Below, piece after piece: positions 54,967 to 63,599 of a DNA stretch of 64,000 nucleotides; position 1 is the first letter of the stretch; every line of letters starts with the position of its first letter. The translations under genes were made by a program, and so were the position numbers. The DNA comes from Hyphomicrobiales bacterium (GTDB taxonomy: Bacteria > Pseudomonadota > Alphaproteobacteria > Rhizobiales > Aestuariivirgaceae), in assembly GCA_025359045.1 (NCBI GenBank), contig JANYHN010000063.1, positions 1 through 64,000 on the forward strand. Reading direction: 5' to 3'. The notes under the pieces are model-generated. The model made no database searches. It saw only the letters and a list, made by a program, of their open reading frames with translations, and was not told where the DNA came from.

Positions 54967-56267
54967 TATGCGAACACCCTGTTGAAAATCGTATCAACAT
55001 GCTTGGTATGATAGCCAAGATCAAACAAGGCTTCGAGTTCACTTGGTTTCATGACGGCGCTCACTTCCTCATCAGCCTTTAGCAGATCAAGGAAATTGCC
55101 TTCCCCACGCCACACGGGCATAGCATTGCGCTGCACGGCGGAATAACTATCTTCACGGCTCATGCCTTTTTGCGTGAGGGCTAACAGAATGCGTTGCGAG
55201 TGAATAAGGCCGCCGAGGCGGTCTAAATTCTTCTGCATGTTTTCAGGATAAACCAGCAGCTTGTCGATCACGCCTGCAAGACGCTTCAAAGCGAAGTCTA
55301 AATGCACAGTAGCATCAGGCCCAATGCCGCGCTCAACGGATGAATGTGAAATATCACGCTCATGCCACAGCGCCACGTTTTCCATGGCTGGGGTGACAGC
55401 AGAGCGAACGAGCCGCGCAAGGCCGGTTAGGTTTTCTGTGAGCACCGGATTGCGTTTATGCGGCATAGCCGACGAACCTTTTTGGCCAGGTGAGAAATAC
55501 TCCTCAACTTCCAGCACTTCAGTGCGCTGCAAATGGCGGATTTCTGTGGCGAGGCGTTCTATCGAACTTGCGACTACGCCAAGCACGGCAAAGAACATCG
55601 CATGACGATCTCGCGGGATAACTTGAGTTGAGACAGGTTCAGCGCTGAGGCCAAGCTTGTCAGCAACATGTTCTTCAACGGATGGGTCAATATTGGCAAA
55701 TGTGCCAACAGCACCCGAGATGGCGCAAGTGGCCACGTCTCTACGCGCGACGACAAGTCTTTCGCGAGAACGTTCGAATTCGGCATAAGCAAAAGCCATT
55801 TTCAAACCGAAAGTGACGGGCTCGGCATGAATACCATGGCTGCGGCCGATGCAGACGGAATATTTGTGTTCGATCGCGCGCTTTTTGAGGGCAGCCAGTA
55901 ATTCATCAATATCGGAGATCAAGAGATCAGCGGCGCGAGTGAGTTGGATGTTGAAGCATGTGTCCAACACGTCTGATGATGTCATGCCTTGATGTACGAA
56001 CCGGGCTTCGGGGCCAACAATTTCCGATAGATGTGTGAGGAAGGCGATCACGTCATGTTTGGTGACGGCTTCGATTTCGTCAATACGTGCCACGTCAAAT
56101 TTTGCGTCGCGGCCTTTTTCCCAGATTTTGGCAGCGGCTTCCTTTGGAATGGTCCCCATCTCTGCCATACGGTCTGCTGCATGGGCCTCGATGTCGAACC
56201 AGATTTTGAAGCGTGTCTCAGGCGACCAGATGTCAGCCATTTGTTTGCGGGAGTAACGAGGGATCAT
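54966..56267 (-). CDS. purB: adenylosuccinate lyase
   Basis: PurB acts twice in purine synthesis, cleaving SAICAR and adenylosuccinate with release of fumarate. The 433-residue protein has the fumarase/aspartase superfamily signature GSSAMPHKRNPVLTENL near residues 262-278, the TSSDVLDTCFNIQL segment with the catalytic-pocket Ser/Thr, and GRSHGIHAEPVTFGLK with the catalytic His. Length is typical of the alphaproteobacterial form. rnd follows with a one-base overlap. Confidence 0.96.
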   Translation of the reverse strand: MIPRYSRKQMADIWSPETRFKIWFDIEAHAADRMAEMGTIPKEAAAKIWEKGRDAKFDVARIDEIEAVTKHDVIAFLTHLSEIVGPEARFVHQGMTSSDVLDTCFNIQLTRAADLLISDIDELLAALKKRAIEHKYSVCIGRSHGIHAEPVTFGLKMAFAYAEFERSRERLVVARRDVATCAISGAVGTFANIDPSVEEHVADKLGLSAEPVSTQVIPRDRHAMFFAVLGVVASSIERLATEIRHLQRTEVLEVEEYFSPGQKGSSAMPHKRNPVLTENLTGLARLVRSAVTPAMENVALWHERDISHSSVERGIGPDATVHLDFALKRLAGVIDKLLVYPENMQKNLDRLGGLIHSQRILLALTQKGMSREDSYSAVQRNAMPVWRGEGNFLDLLKADEEVSAVMKPSELEALFDLGYHTKHVDTIFNRVFA

Positions 56268-56348
56268 GAAGGGCCTTAAAAATTAAACTTGCCCCATGTA
56301 ACAAATAATAGACAGGGTTGCGAGTCTTGTTCGGCAGATCAACCAGAA

Positions 56349-56440
56349 CTTTGACAGAATCGTCAAAGCTTAGAAAAGTTGATCGAAAATTGGAGCTTAG
56401 GGCGATTTTGACTTTTCCGTGAAAAGTCAAAACGCTCTAA
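56349..56440. other. two hairpins in the purB / Lrp-like gap
   Basis: CTTTGAC/GTCAAAG (56349-56355 with 56362-56368) is a perfect 7-bp hairpin. Next, TTTTGACTTTTC (56406-56417) and GAAAAGTCAAAA (56421-56432) form a perfect 12-bp stem with a 3-base loop, extendable to about 20 bp (56397-56440) with one bulge. The second stem contains the stop codon of the Lrp-like gene. Both use the TTTGAC/GTCAAA core, so they may be related palindromic units or a terminator. Confidence 0.5.
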
Positions 56441-56673
56441 AAAGCCTTAAACGTAACAATTGTAAAAGTGTCACGGATTCCGGCAATCGTCTGCACTTTT
56501 TGGGCCACGAAATGGCCGATGTCTTCATTGTCTTGCAGATAGAACTTCACCAGCAAATCAAATTCCCCAGCTGTCGAAAAAATCTCCGAGGCGATTTCTT
56601 TGTCGGCGATGGCGGTAGCAACGAGGTAGGATTGGCCAAGTTCACATTTTATCTGGACATAGAAAGCGCGCAT
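56437..56673 (-). CDS. stand-alone Lrp/AsnC ligand-binding (RAM) domain protein
   Basis: The 78-residue protein has only the RAM domain: MRAFYVQIKCELGQSYLVATAIADKEIASEIFSTAGEFDLLVKFYLQDNEDIGHFVAQKVQTIAGIRDTFTIVTF, without the helix-turn-helix of Lrp. Such proteins usually bind amino acids or oligomerise with full-length regulators. ATG 56673 gives the family N-terminus; GTG 56682, directly after the preceding stop, is possible. It starts 9 bases after the stop of the Liv-type binding protein gene, suggesting co-transcription and an amino-acid-related role. Confidence 0.87.
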   Translation of the reverse strand: MRAFYVQIKCELGQSYLVATAIADKEIASEIFSTAGEFDLLVKFYLQDNEDIGHFVAQKVQTIAGIRDTFTIVTFKAF

Positions 56674-56682
56674 AAATTTCAC

Positions 56683-57870
56683 TCAATTGTTGGAAGTCTC
56701 GGCGGTATAAACGCCTTGGCTCCATCTATACCACACAAAGCGCGGTGGCTGCACCTCGCCATTTGCATCAAAAGCCAGCGGCCCCAAAACAGTTTCATTG
56801 GTTTTTCCAGAGCGCAGATATTCAGCAATGCCTTTGCCATTATGAGCGCCCGTCTGCACTGCAGCTGAAGCATAGAGCTTAACTGCGGCAAAGCTGGGCA
56901 GTGTTGCGCCGTCCGCGCTGAAGCCAGCAATTTTTAATGATTCTATCGCTTGCTTCGCTTGGCGTGCCGATTGTGGATCGGTTGCGAATGTAGCACGTGT
57001 GTCTTCGCCAGCCTCCTTAGCATTGGCCCAGAATTGATCAGCCAACAGACTGTCGGAGCCATAGAATTCAATAGGTAAACCTTGGCTTTTCAGGGCAGCA
57101 GCAATGTTTCCAGCGTCTGATGCCGAGCAAGCAAAGTAAACCGTATCCACGCCATGGAGTTGCAAATCTGTCACGAGGGTTGAGAAGTCTTTAGTATCTG
57201 GTTTTATCGTCAGAGCCATTGGGGACTTGCCATAAGCTGTTGTGAAGCGACCTGCGATTGCCTTGCTTGCGGCACTGCCATCATTGATGACTGCGACGAT
57301 TGATTCTGGTGTCGTCTGTTTAATTCGGCTGGCTGCCAGATCGGCTTGGGCATCATCGCGAGAAGCAAGACGCACCACATTCCAACCGGCACCTTCGGCG
57401 ATCAAAGGTAGACTAGCGGACGGGCTGATCATTGGGATGTTAGCCGCTTCATAAATCTTGCCAGCAATCAAAGCTGCATTGGAACAGAAATGGCCGATCA
57501 CCACGGAAGCGCCATTGCTAACAAATGTTTTGGCTAACTCTTCGGCTTTTCGGTTATCGCAGCCGTCATCTCCCAGATCAAGTCTAAGCTGTTCGCCGGA
57601 GATGCCACCCTTGGAATTGATCTCGTCAATAGCAGCTTGCGCTCCATGAACCATCTGCTCGCCAAAAATTGCATATTGGCCGCTCATGGGGCCAGCAACG
57701 CCGATGGTAATATCGGCGTGGGCAGGGGAAGAAGCTAACGAGACAAACCCCCACATCATCATTCCCGTAAACGCGGGAAGCCAACTTAATGACCAGCGAC
57801 ATAACCTAAGAAAGTTAGCTTCCTGCCTTCGCGCCAATGACGAACTCTTTTCTGGTTTGTTCGAACTCAT
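56683..57870 (-). CDS. branched-chain amino acid ABC transporter binding protein (second copy, unusual N-terminus)
   Basis: The 395-residue protein of the LivJ/LivK type has the mature start ADITIGVAGPMSGQYAIFGEQMVHGAQAAIDEINSKGGISG and VVIGHFCSNAALIAGKIYEAANIPMISPSAS. The N-terminal extension (about 52 residues before AHA-ADIT) is long and odd: it includes SWLPAFTGM, the peptide typically encoded by a common palindromic intergenic repeat (57760-57783). The signal peptide may therefore have been remodelled by a repeat insertion. It follows livJ at 77 bases, separated by a terminator, and precedes the RAM-domain gene. Confidence 0.85.
   Translation of the reverse strand: MSSNKPEKSSSLARRQEANFLRLCRWSLSWLPAFTGMMMWGFVSLASSPAHADITIGVAGPMSGQYAIFGEQMVHGAQAAIDEINSKGGISGEQLRLDLGDDGCDNRKAEELAKTFVSNGASVVIGHFCSNAALIAGKIYEAANIPMISPSASLPLIAEGAGWNVVRLASRDDAQADLAASRIKQTTPESIVAVINDGSAASKAIAGRFTTAYGKSPMALTIKPDTKDFSTLVTDLQLHGVDTVYFACSASDAGNIAAALKSQGLPIEFYGSDSLLADQFWANAKEAGEDTRATFATDPQSARQAKQAIESLKIAGFSADGATLPSFAAVKLYASAAVQTGAHNGKGIAEYLRSGKTNETVLGPLAFDANGEVQPPRFVWYRWSQGVYTAETSNN
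57760..57783. repeat. REP-like palindrome inside the signal-peptide region
   Basis: TTCCCG (57762-57767) and CGGGAA (57774-57779) form the palindromic core of an ATTCCCG..CGGGAA element of the kind scattered in many proteobacterial genomes. On the minus strand it encodes the Trp-Leu-Pro-Ala-Phe-Thr-Gly-Met stretch of the second binding protein. Confidence 0.5.
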
Positions 57871-57890
57871 CTCACGTGACCATCTCCAAA

Positions 57891-57927
57891 ATAAAAAAAG
57901 CCTCGCGTGATGTTACTCACGCGAGGC
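57891..57927 (-). terminator. strong intrinsic terminator after livJ
   Basis: A perfect 11-bp GC-rich stem (57900-57910 with 57917-57927) with a 6-base loop is followed on the minus strand by a run of seven T (57891-57899). It lies 21 bases after the livJ stop and separates it from the second binding protein gene. Confidence 0.85.
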
Positions 57928-57947
57928 CCGTTCAAGCAAGCCGAAGC

Positions 57948-59063
57948 TTATTGAATTGTATCATCTTCAGCATAGTTGCCATTGGCAAACTTATACCAAA
58001 CATACTTTGCATCTTTCACGTCGCCCTTCGCATCGAGTGCAAGATCGCCGAGAACGGTTTTCACAACATTGCCTGCGCGCAACCAGCCCATGATGGCTTT
58101 GCTGTCGCTGCCCTTAGTGGCAGTTGCAGCTGCAGCATACATTTGGATCGAAGCATATGTGTAAAGTGTGTAGCCTTCAGGATCATAACCAGCGACCTTG
58201 AACTTTGCTACGAGATCTTTCGCGGCTGGGTTTGTGCGTGGTTCTGGTGCGAAAGTGAAAATCATGCCAGAGGCAGCTTCGCCAGCGATGGTCCAGAATT
58301 CAACGTTGTTCATTGAATCGCCAGAAAGCATCTGAGCCTTAGAACCTTGTTCGCGCATTTGCTTCAAGATCAAAGCGCCTTCTGGGTGATAACCGCCCAT
58401 ATAGATCGCATCGATGCCAGCATCTTTCATCTTCGAAACGAGAGCTGAATAATCCTTTTCACCGGGATTGATTGACTCAGCCATTGTTTCTTTCAAACCA
58501 GCAGCGTTCATTGACATCTTAGTGGCATCAGCAAGGCCTTTGCCGTAGGCTGATTTGTCATCAATGATTGCAACTTTTTTGCCAGCAAAATGCTTGGCCA
58601 AGAAGTTACCAGCTACAAGACCTTGCGCATCGTCACGACCGCAAACACGACCCACGTTCCAGCCACCTTCATCGGTGTACTTTGGATTGGTTGAAGCTGG
58701 CGAGATTTGAACAATGCCATCTTCTTCGTAAACTTTTGAAGCTGGGATTGATGAGCCTGAGCAGAGATGGCCTGCAACAAACTTAACACCCTTTGAACCC
58801 ATTTGTTGGGCAACAGCAACAGCCTGCTTTGGATCGCAAGCATCGTCACCGATTTCGAGAACCAGCTTTTCGCCGTTCACGCCGCCGGCAGCGTTGATGT
58901 CTGCAACGGCCATTTCAGCGCCGCGCTTATATTGTTCGCCAAGTGCAGCGAGCGAGCCAGTGATTGGGCCCACGGTTGCAATGGTGATATCAGCCAAAGC
59001 TGATGTTGCTGTCAAAGCGGCAGCAAAGCTGATCGCAATTCCAGACAAAAGAAGTTTCTTCAT
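57948..59063 (-). CDS. livJ: branched-chain amino acid ABC transporter binding protein
   Basis: The 371-residue periplasmic protein has a clear signal peptide (MKKLLLSGIAISFAAALTATSALA, cleaved before DITIATV). The family pattern is TVGPITGSLAALGEQYKRGAEMAVADINAAGGVNGEKLVLEIGDDACDPKQAVAVAQQM, then GHLCSGSSIPASKVYEEDGIVQISPASTNP and IGGYHPEGALIL. It binds Leu/Ile/Val-type ligands for the LivHMGF complex encoded just upstream. It ends at a strong terminator. Confidence 0.92.
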   Translation of the reverse strand: MKKLLLSGIAISFAAALTATSALADITIATVGPITGSLAALGEQYKRGAEMAVADINAAGGVNGEKLVLEIGDDACDPKQAVAVAQQMGSKGVKFVAGHLCSGSSIPASKVYEEDGIVQISPASTNPKYTDEGGWNVGRVCGRDDAQGLVAGNFLAKHFAGKKVAIIDDKSAYGKGLADATKMSMNAAGLKETMAESINPGEKDYSALVSKMKDAGIDAIYMGGYHPEGALILKQMREQGSKAQMLSGDSMNNVEFWTIAGEAASGMIFTFAPEPRTNPAAKDLVAKFKVAGYDPEGYTLYTYASIQMYAAAATATKGSDSKAIMGWLRAGNVVKTVLGDLALDAKGDVKDAKYVWYKFANGNYAEDDTIQ

Positions 59064-59152
59064 GTAGTAGTCTCCCTATAAGTTTTGTGACCAAAAAGTC
59101 GATCGGGGTGGAAACCCCTTGGAACGCAGCTTCGCTCAAAGAGGCCGGATTG

Positions 59153-59177
59153 GAAAGGAAAAAACGACATTCCTTTC
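59153..59177 (-). terminator. hairpin behind the liv permease/ATPase operon
   Basis: GAAAGGAA (59153-59160) pairs with TTCCTTTC (59170-59177) across a 9-base A-rich loop, 18 bases after the DUF6867-type stop. A smaller GGGGT/ACCCC hairpin (59105-59118) lies further down, before livJ. Attenuation between the membrane operon and livJ is possible. Confidence 0.4.
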
Positions 59178-59194
59178 AACAATTTTCAATAAAT

Positions 59195-59536
59195 TTATGT
59201 CTTGTCTCGCCAAGCGAATGGCCCATTCTTCACGTAGAGCCAAGGATATTTTTCTGTCATCTGGTTAACACGGGTCATTTGGAAGCCAAGCAAAGACAGA
59301 ACGATGATAACAGCGGTTTGAACGACATAGTAATAGGCTGAACCGAGTGTTTCCTGAAACAGCGCAAAATGCAAAAAACGCAAACCAGCGCCAAAAATCA
59401 TCATATAAACGACGAGCTGCCACACAGGTTGCCATCCCAGTGCTGTGGCGCGTCCCGCCATGAACGCCGCACCGCCACCGCCAACAACAGTGAGGATCAA
59501 AAACACCAAAAAACTACTCTCAGCCAAAAGTGCCAT
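59195..59536 (-). CDS. DUF6867-type small membrane protein of the liv operon
   Basis: The 113-residue protein has three or four hydrophobic segments (about residues 7-27, 37-57, 68-90). It contains RATALGWQPVWQLVVYMMIFGAGLRFLHFALFQETLGSAYYYVVQTAVI and ends YPWLYVKNGPFAWRDK. Small proteins of this kind follow livF in many Rhizobiales but have no proven role. Inference: an accessory of the Liv permease. The ATG lies 1 base after the livF stop. Confidence 0.8.
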   Translation of the reverse strand: MALLAESSFLVFLILTVVGGGGAAFMAGRATALGWQPVWQLVVYMMIFGAGLRFLHFALFQETLGSAYYYVVQTAVIIVLSLLGFQMTRVNQMTEKYPWLYVKNGPFAWRDKT

Positions 59537-59537
59537 A

Positions 59538-60260
59538 TTAGTGGCCTCCTTCAAGATAGGCCGCGCGAACTTCGGGGCTTTTCAGTAATTCCGCGCCAGT
59601 GCCACTCATAGCAATTTTGCCGTTGACCATAACATAAGCTCGGTGCGCCAAGCGGAGTGCGTGAAATGCGTTCTGCTCGACAAGCAGAACAGTGAGGCCT
59701 TCTTCTTGATTCAGCTTTTTTATGGCTGCAAAAATTTGTTTAACGATAATGGGCGCCAAACCGAGAGATGGTTCATCCAGAAGCAAGAGGCGAGGGCGGG
59801 CCATTAAAGCCCGGCCAATGGCCAGCATTTGCTGCTCACCACCAGAAAGTGTCCCAGCCCTTTGATTGCGGCGTTCTTCCAAACGCGGGAACAGCGCGAA
59901 CACTTTCACCAAGTCTTCATCAAAGTGCCGCAGCTTATCGACCGTTGCTCCCATTTGCAGATTTTCAAACACACTCATGCGTGGGAAAATGCGGCGACCT
60001 TCTGGTGATTGCGCAATGCCAAGATGCACAATTTCATGGGTTGGCATTTGCGTAATGTCTTGGCCGTCAAGGACGATTGTTCCCGAGCGCGCGCGGGGCG
60101 TGCCGCAGATGGTCATCATCAGTGTAGATTTGCCAGCACCGTTTGCGCCGATGACTGTGGCGATTTCGCCTTTGTGAACTTCAAAGTCGATGCCTTTTAG
60201 AGCCTGAATTTTGCCGTAGAAGGTTTCGACACCTTTACCTCGAAGAAGGATTTCGCTCAT
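59538..60260 (-). CDS. livF: branched-chain amino acid ABC transporter ATP-binding protein LivF
   Basis: This is a 240-residue ATPase. Walker A is GANGAGKST, the signature is LSGGEQQMLAIGRALMARP, Walker B is LLLLDEPSLGLAP, and the helix between them has the LivF-type SPEGRRIFPRMSVFENLQMGA. It forms a heterodimer with LivG. Its ATG overlaps the livG stop by 4 bases (ATGA). Confidence 0.95.
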   Translation of the reverse strand: MSEILLRGKGVETFYGKIQALKGIDFEVHKGEIATVIGANGAGKSTLMMTICGTPRARSGTIVLDGQDITQMPTHEIVHLGIAQSPEGRRIFPRMSVFENLQMGATVDKLRHFDEDLVKVFALFPRLEERRNQRAGTLSGGEQQMLAIGRALMARPRLLLLDEPSLGLAPIIVKQIFAAIKKLNQEEGLTVLLVEQNAFHALRLAHRAYVMVNGKIAMSGTGAELLKSPEVRAAYLEGGH

Positions 60261-61243
60261 TTGCGACCTCCCTTTTTAGCGGCGGCCTTTTTAGCGGCAG
60301 CCTTTTTTGCAACAGGTTTCTTAGGGGCCGCGGAAATTTTTGGCATTGTGCGGGTTGAAACATCGGCATGCACCGTCAATCCCTCATTCACCAAATCAGC
60401 AACTTTCACATTGCCAATTGCAACTTCATTCTCATCTTCCTCAACACCAAGATACGCGCGAATTACAGCGGGATCATTCTTGATTTCGTTGGGTGTTCCA
60501 TCAGCAATTTTACGACCATAATCGAGGACCACAATATGATCCGAGATACCCATGACAACGCTCATGTCATGTTCGATCAATAGGATCGCCATGTTGTGAT
60601 CATCACGAATTGAAAGCAGCAATTTGTTTAGCTCGTCAGACTCGCGCGGGTTTAAACCAGCGGCAGGCTCGTCCAAGCAAAGGAGACGCGGGTTGGTACA
60701 CATGGCGCGGGCAATTTCAAGGCGGCGTTGCGCACCATAAGGCAAATCACCTGCCGCATCATCGGCACGTTCCGTGAGATTGACTTTATCAAGCCAGTAT
60801 TTGCATTTTTCGATTGCTTCATTTTCAGCGCGTTTGAAATGACCTGAACCAAAAATGCCGCCAATAGTGAAACCAGAAGCGCGCATCAAAGTGTTGTGCT
60901 GCGCCACCATCAAGTTTTCGAGCAATGTCATGCCTGAGAACAAGCGGATATTCTGGAAAGTTCGAGCGACTTTGGCTTTCTGCGTGATGATAAAATCATC
61001 CATCCGTTCGAGCAAAAATTCTTTGCCATCAGGATGGCGCAGCTTGATCATGCCTTCAGAGGGCTTATAAAAACCCGTGATGCAATTAAACACCGTGGTT
61101 TTCCCAGCTCCGTTTGGGCCGATTAAAGCCGTAATCTGTTTGCGGCCTGCATCGAATGACAAATCACCAATAGCAGTCAAACCACCAAAACGCATGGTGA
61201 GGTGCTGAACCTGAAGTTCAGGGTCTTTCGTCCATTGCATCAT
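60257..61243 (-). CDS. livG: branched-chain amino acid ABC transporter ATP-binding protein LivG, with Lys/Ala-rich tail
   Basis: The 328-residue ATPase has Walker A GPNGAGKTTVFNCITGF, the ARTFQNIRLFSGMTLLENLMVAQHN segment typical of LivG, signature LPYGAQRRLEIARAM and Walker B LLCLDEPAAGLNP. The LivG core ends near residue 275. Beyond that a linker leads to a basic repeat tail (residues about 307-328) built from KKPVAKKAAAKKAAAKK, like the tails of H1-type or AlgP-like proteins. LivG of E. coli is about 255 residues, so the tail is an addition. It starts with two ATG codons overlapping the livM stop. Confidence 0.93.
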   Translation of the reverse strand: MMQWTKDPELQVQHLTMRFGGLTAIGDLSFDAGRKQITALIGPNGAGKTTVFNCITGFYKPSEGMIKLRHPDGKEFLLERMDDFIITQKAKVARTFQNIRLFSGMTLLENLMVAQHNTLMRASGFTIGGIFGSGHFKRAENEAIEKCKYWLDKVNLTERADDAAGDLPYGAQRRLEIARAMCTNPRLLCLDEPAAGLNPRESDELNKLLLSIRDDHNMAILLIEHDMSVVMGISDHIVVLDYGRKIADGTPNEIKNDPAVIRAYLGVEEDENEVAIGNVKVADLVNEGLTVHADVSTRTMPKISAAPKKPVAKKAAAKKAAAKKGGRK

Positions 61244-62658
61244 CAGCCATGTCCCTCGGCAACGAGATCACCGGAGACGGATTTTTTCTCTTTCAAAAAT
61301 ACCGTCGGTTCGCGCTTGGTTACAAACCCGCGCGGACGGAAGCGCATCATCAACACCATGGCCAAACCTACAGCAAGCATGCGAAATTGAATTGGCTCAG
61401 TGCCAGATGGCAGCACCGCTTTCATAAAATCCATTTCCCTGAAGAGTTCAAATGAACCCATGATAGCGATGGCTGAAAACACGATGCCAATTTGTGAACC
61501 CAAACCGCCGAGAACGACAATGGCCAAAATCAGAGCAGATTCAATATAAACAAACGACTCAGGCGATACGAAACCTTGCCGCGCTGCAAAGAAGCTGCCA
61601 GCAAAACCACCAAACATGGCACCAATGGCAAATGCCGTGAGCTTTGTTGTTGTGGTGTTAATGCCGAGCGAACGACAAGCAATTTCATCTTCACGAAGCG
61701 CTTCCCACGCCCGGCCGATGGGCAGACGGCGGAGCCTCTTGGTGACAAAATAGGTGATCAATGCCAGTGTCAAAATCACATAATACAGAAAAATGTAAAA
61801 ATGAATGCGGTTAAATTGAATTCCGAAGAAATCTGAGAAGCTGCCCGGCGCATCTTTGAATGGCAGACCAAAGAATGTGATCTTCGGAACTGAAATACCT
61901 TGCGGGCCATTAGTAAATGAAAACCAGTTGACCAACACCAAGCGGATCATTTCACCGAAGGCCAGGGTCACAATCGCAAGATAATCGCCGCGCAATCTGA
62001 GAACAGGAAAACCCAAAACGACGCCCCAAGTGGCAGCCAGCAAGCCTGCAACTGGAAGCGTGATGTAGAATGCCCAAGGCAAAATGCCTGTGCCGAACCA
62101 TTGTGGAAAATATACTGTTGAGAGCAGGGCATAAGCATAAGCACCCACCGCGTAGAACGCGACGTAGCCAAGATCGAGAAGGCCAGCGAGACCAACAACG
62201 ACGTTTAATCCCCAACCAAGCATAATATAAATCAGAATATAGACTGCCAAATCCATCACTCGCTTATCCCAGATGGGATGAAAGAATGTGAAAACCGGAA
62301 AGCACAGTGCGAATATCAAAAGCCCAGGTGCAATATATTTGGCTATGGTTTCAGAAACCGAAACGGTTTTCAGGGCCGAAGCGGCAGTGGATTTTGAAGC
62401 AGCCGATGGCGCTTTGTGCCAAACAAAAAGATGAAGAAACAGCCGCACTCCCACAACGATTCCAGTGAGCGCAAACGCCATTCCAAAGCGATAAACAATC
62501 GATATAACGCCTTGGCCAATGACCGTCTTCATCGCCACAATTGGGATCAAGATGAGAAGCGTAATCACAGCCGTACTGATCAGATCCTTGGCCAAGGCTG
62601 AACTCGTGAGAGCCTTGCCGTCATCTGAAGTCGAATTATTTTTAGGTGCAACTGACAT
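61243..62658 (-). CDS. livM: branched-chain amino acid ABC transporter permease LivM
   Basis: This is a 471-residue inner-membrane permease. The C-terminal 320 residues hold the BPD_transp_2 domain, with IMLGWGLNVVVGLAGLLDLGYVAFYAVGAYAYALLS and GRAWEALREDEIACRSLGINTTTTKLTAFAIGAMFGGFAGSFFAARQGFV. The N-terminal 130 residues add further membrane segments, a known feature of the longer LivM form. It lies 2 bases after the livH stop. Confidence 0.95.
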   Translation of the reverse strand: MSVAPKNNSTSDDGKALTSSALAKDLISTAVITLLILIPIVAMKTVIGQGVISIVYRFGMAFALTGIVVGVRLFLHLFVWHKAPSAASKSTAASALKTVSVSETIAKYIAPGLLIFALCFPVFTFFHPIWDKRVMDLAVYILIYIMLGWGLNVVVGLAGLLDLGYVAFYAVGAYAYALLSTVYFPQWFGTGILPWAFYITLPVAGLLAATWGVVLGFPVLRLRGDYLAIVTLAFGEMIRLVLVNWFSFTNGPQGISVPKITFFGLPFKDAPGSFSDFFGIQFNRIHFYIFLYYVILTLALITYFVTKRLRRLPIGRAWEALREDEIACRSLGINTTTTKLTAFAIGAMFGGFAGSFFAARQGFVSPESFVYIESALILAIVVLGGLGSQIGIVFSAIAIMGSFELFREMDFMKAVLPSGTEPIQFRMLAVGLAMVLMMRFRPRGFVTKREPTVFLKEKKSVSGDLVAEGHG

Positions 62659-62660
62659 GG

Positions 62661-63599
62661 TTAGATCTTTTCCACTTCAGGTTTGCCAAGCAGGCCTTGC
62701 GGCATGAATATCAGCACCATCACCAAAACTGTAAATGCAGCTACATCTTTATATTCGACTGAGAAATAAGCCGACCACATCACTTCGATCATGCCAATCA
62801 CTAAGCCACCCAGCATAGCACCAGGAATTGATCCAATGCCGCCGAGCACGGCAGCTGTGAATGCTTTGATGCCAGCCAAAAAGCCAATGAAGAAATCGGT
62901 TACGTTGTAATAAAGAAGGAACATCAAACCAGCAAAAGCCGCCAAACAGGCGCCCAAGATAAATGTAATTGAAATTGTCCGGTCAACATTGATACCCAGA
63001 AGCGAAGCCATTTTGGTATCTTGCTCGCAAGCACGTTGGGCGCGGCCGAGCGCAGTACGTTGAATGAGCATTGTGAAAACCGTCATTAATATCAAAGTCG
63101 AAACAATGATCATAATTTGCATATTTGAAATCTTCACTGTGAATTCACCACCCTCTGCCACAGTACGGTGCATCAATTCATAGCCACCACTGATGAGCGG
63201 TTGCATGGGCTTAGGGCGGCCTTCCTGCGCAATTCTGACGAATTCCTGAAGCACAATGGACATGCCGATGGCCGATATGAGTGGGGCCAAACGAAACGAG
63301 CCGCGCAAAGGCCGATAAGCCACGCGCTCAATCGTCCAATTGTAGACTGAAGCAATCAGCATGGCGATAACCACAACCAGCGCCAAAGCAAAAATGATCA
63401 TGAATGCTCCGCTGCCGCCGGTCACGCCGAGCGCAAGCAAAACAATGAAAGACACCATTGAGCCAACCATAAACACATCGCCATGGGCGAAGTTAATCAT
63501 GCCAATAATGCCGTAAACCATCGTGTAACCGATGGCGATAAGCCCGTAGATTGAACCGAGCGTAAGCCCGTTAATCAGCTGCTGGAGAAAATACTCCAA
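62661..63599 (-). CDS. livH: branched-chain amino acid ABC transporter permease LivH, TTG start
   Basis: The 312-residue permease has the LivH start YFLQQLINGLTLGSIYGLIAIGYTMVYGIIGMINFAHGDVFMVGSMVSF and, later, RAQRACEQDTKMASLLGINVDRTISITFILGACLAAFAGLM and VLGGIGSIPGAMLGGLVIGMIE. The start is TTG at 63599 behind an AGGGGGG ribosome-binding sequence at normal spacing. It is the first gene of livH-livM-livG-livF-DUF6867. Confidence 0.94.
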   Translation of the reverse strand: MEYFLQQLINGLTLGSIYGLIAIGYTMVYGIIGMINFAHGDVFMVGSMVSFIVLLALGVTGGSGAFMIIFALALVVVIAMLIASVYNWTIERVAYRPLRGSFRLAPLISAIGMSIVLQEFVRIAQEGRPKPMQPLISGGYELMHRTVAEGGEFTVKISNMQIMIIVSTLILMTVFTMLIQRTALGRAQRACEQDTKMASLLGINVDRTISITFILGACLAAFAGLMFLLYYNVTDFFIGFLAGIKAFTAAVLGGIGSIPGAMLGGLVIGMIEVMWSAYFSVEYKDVAAFTVLVMVLIFMPQGLLGKPEVEKI

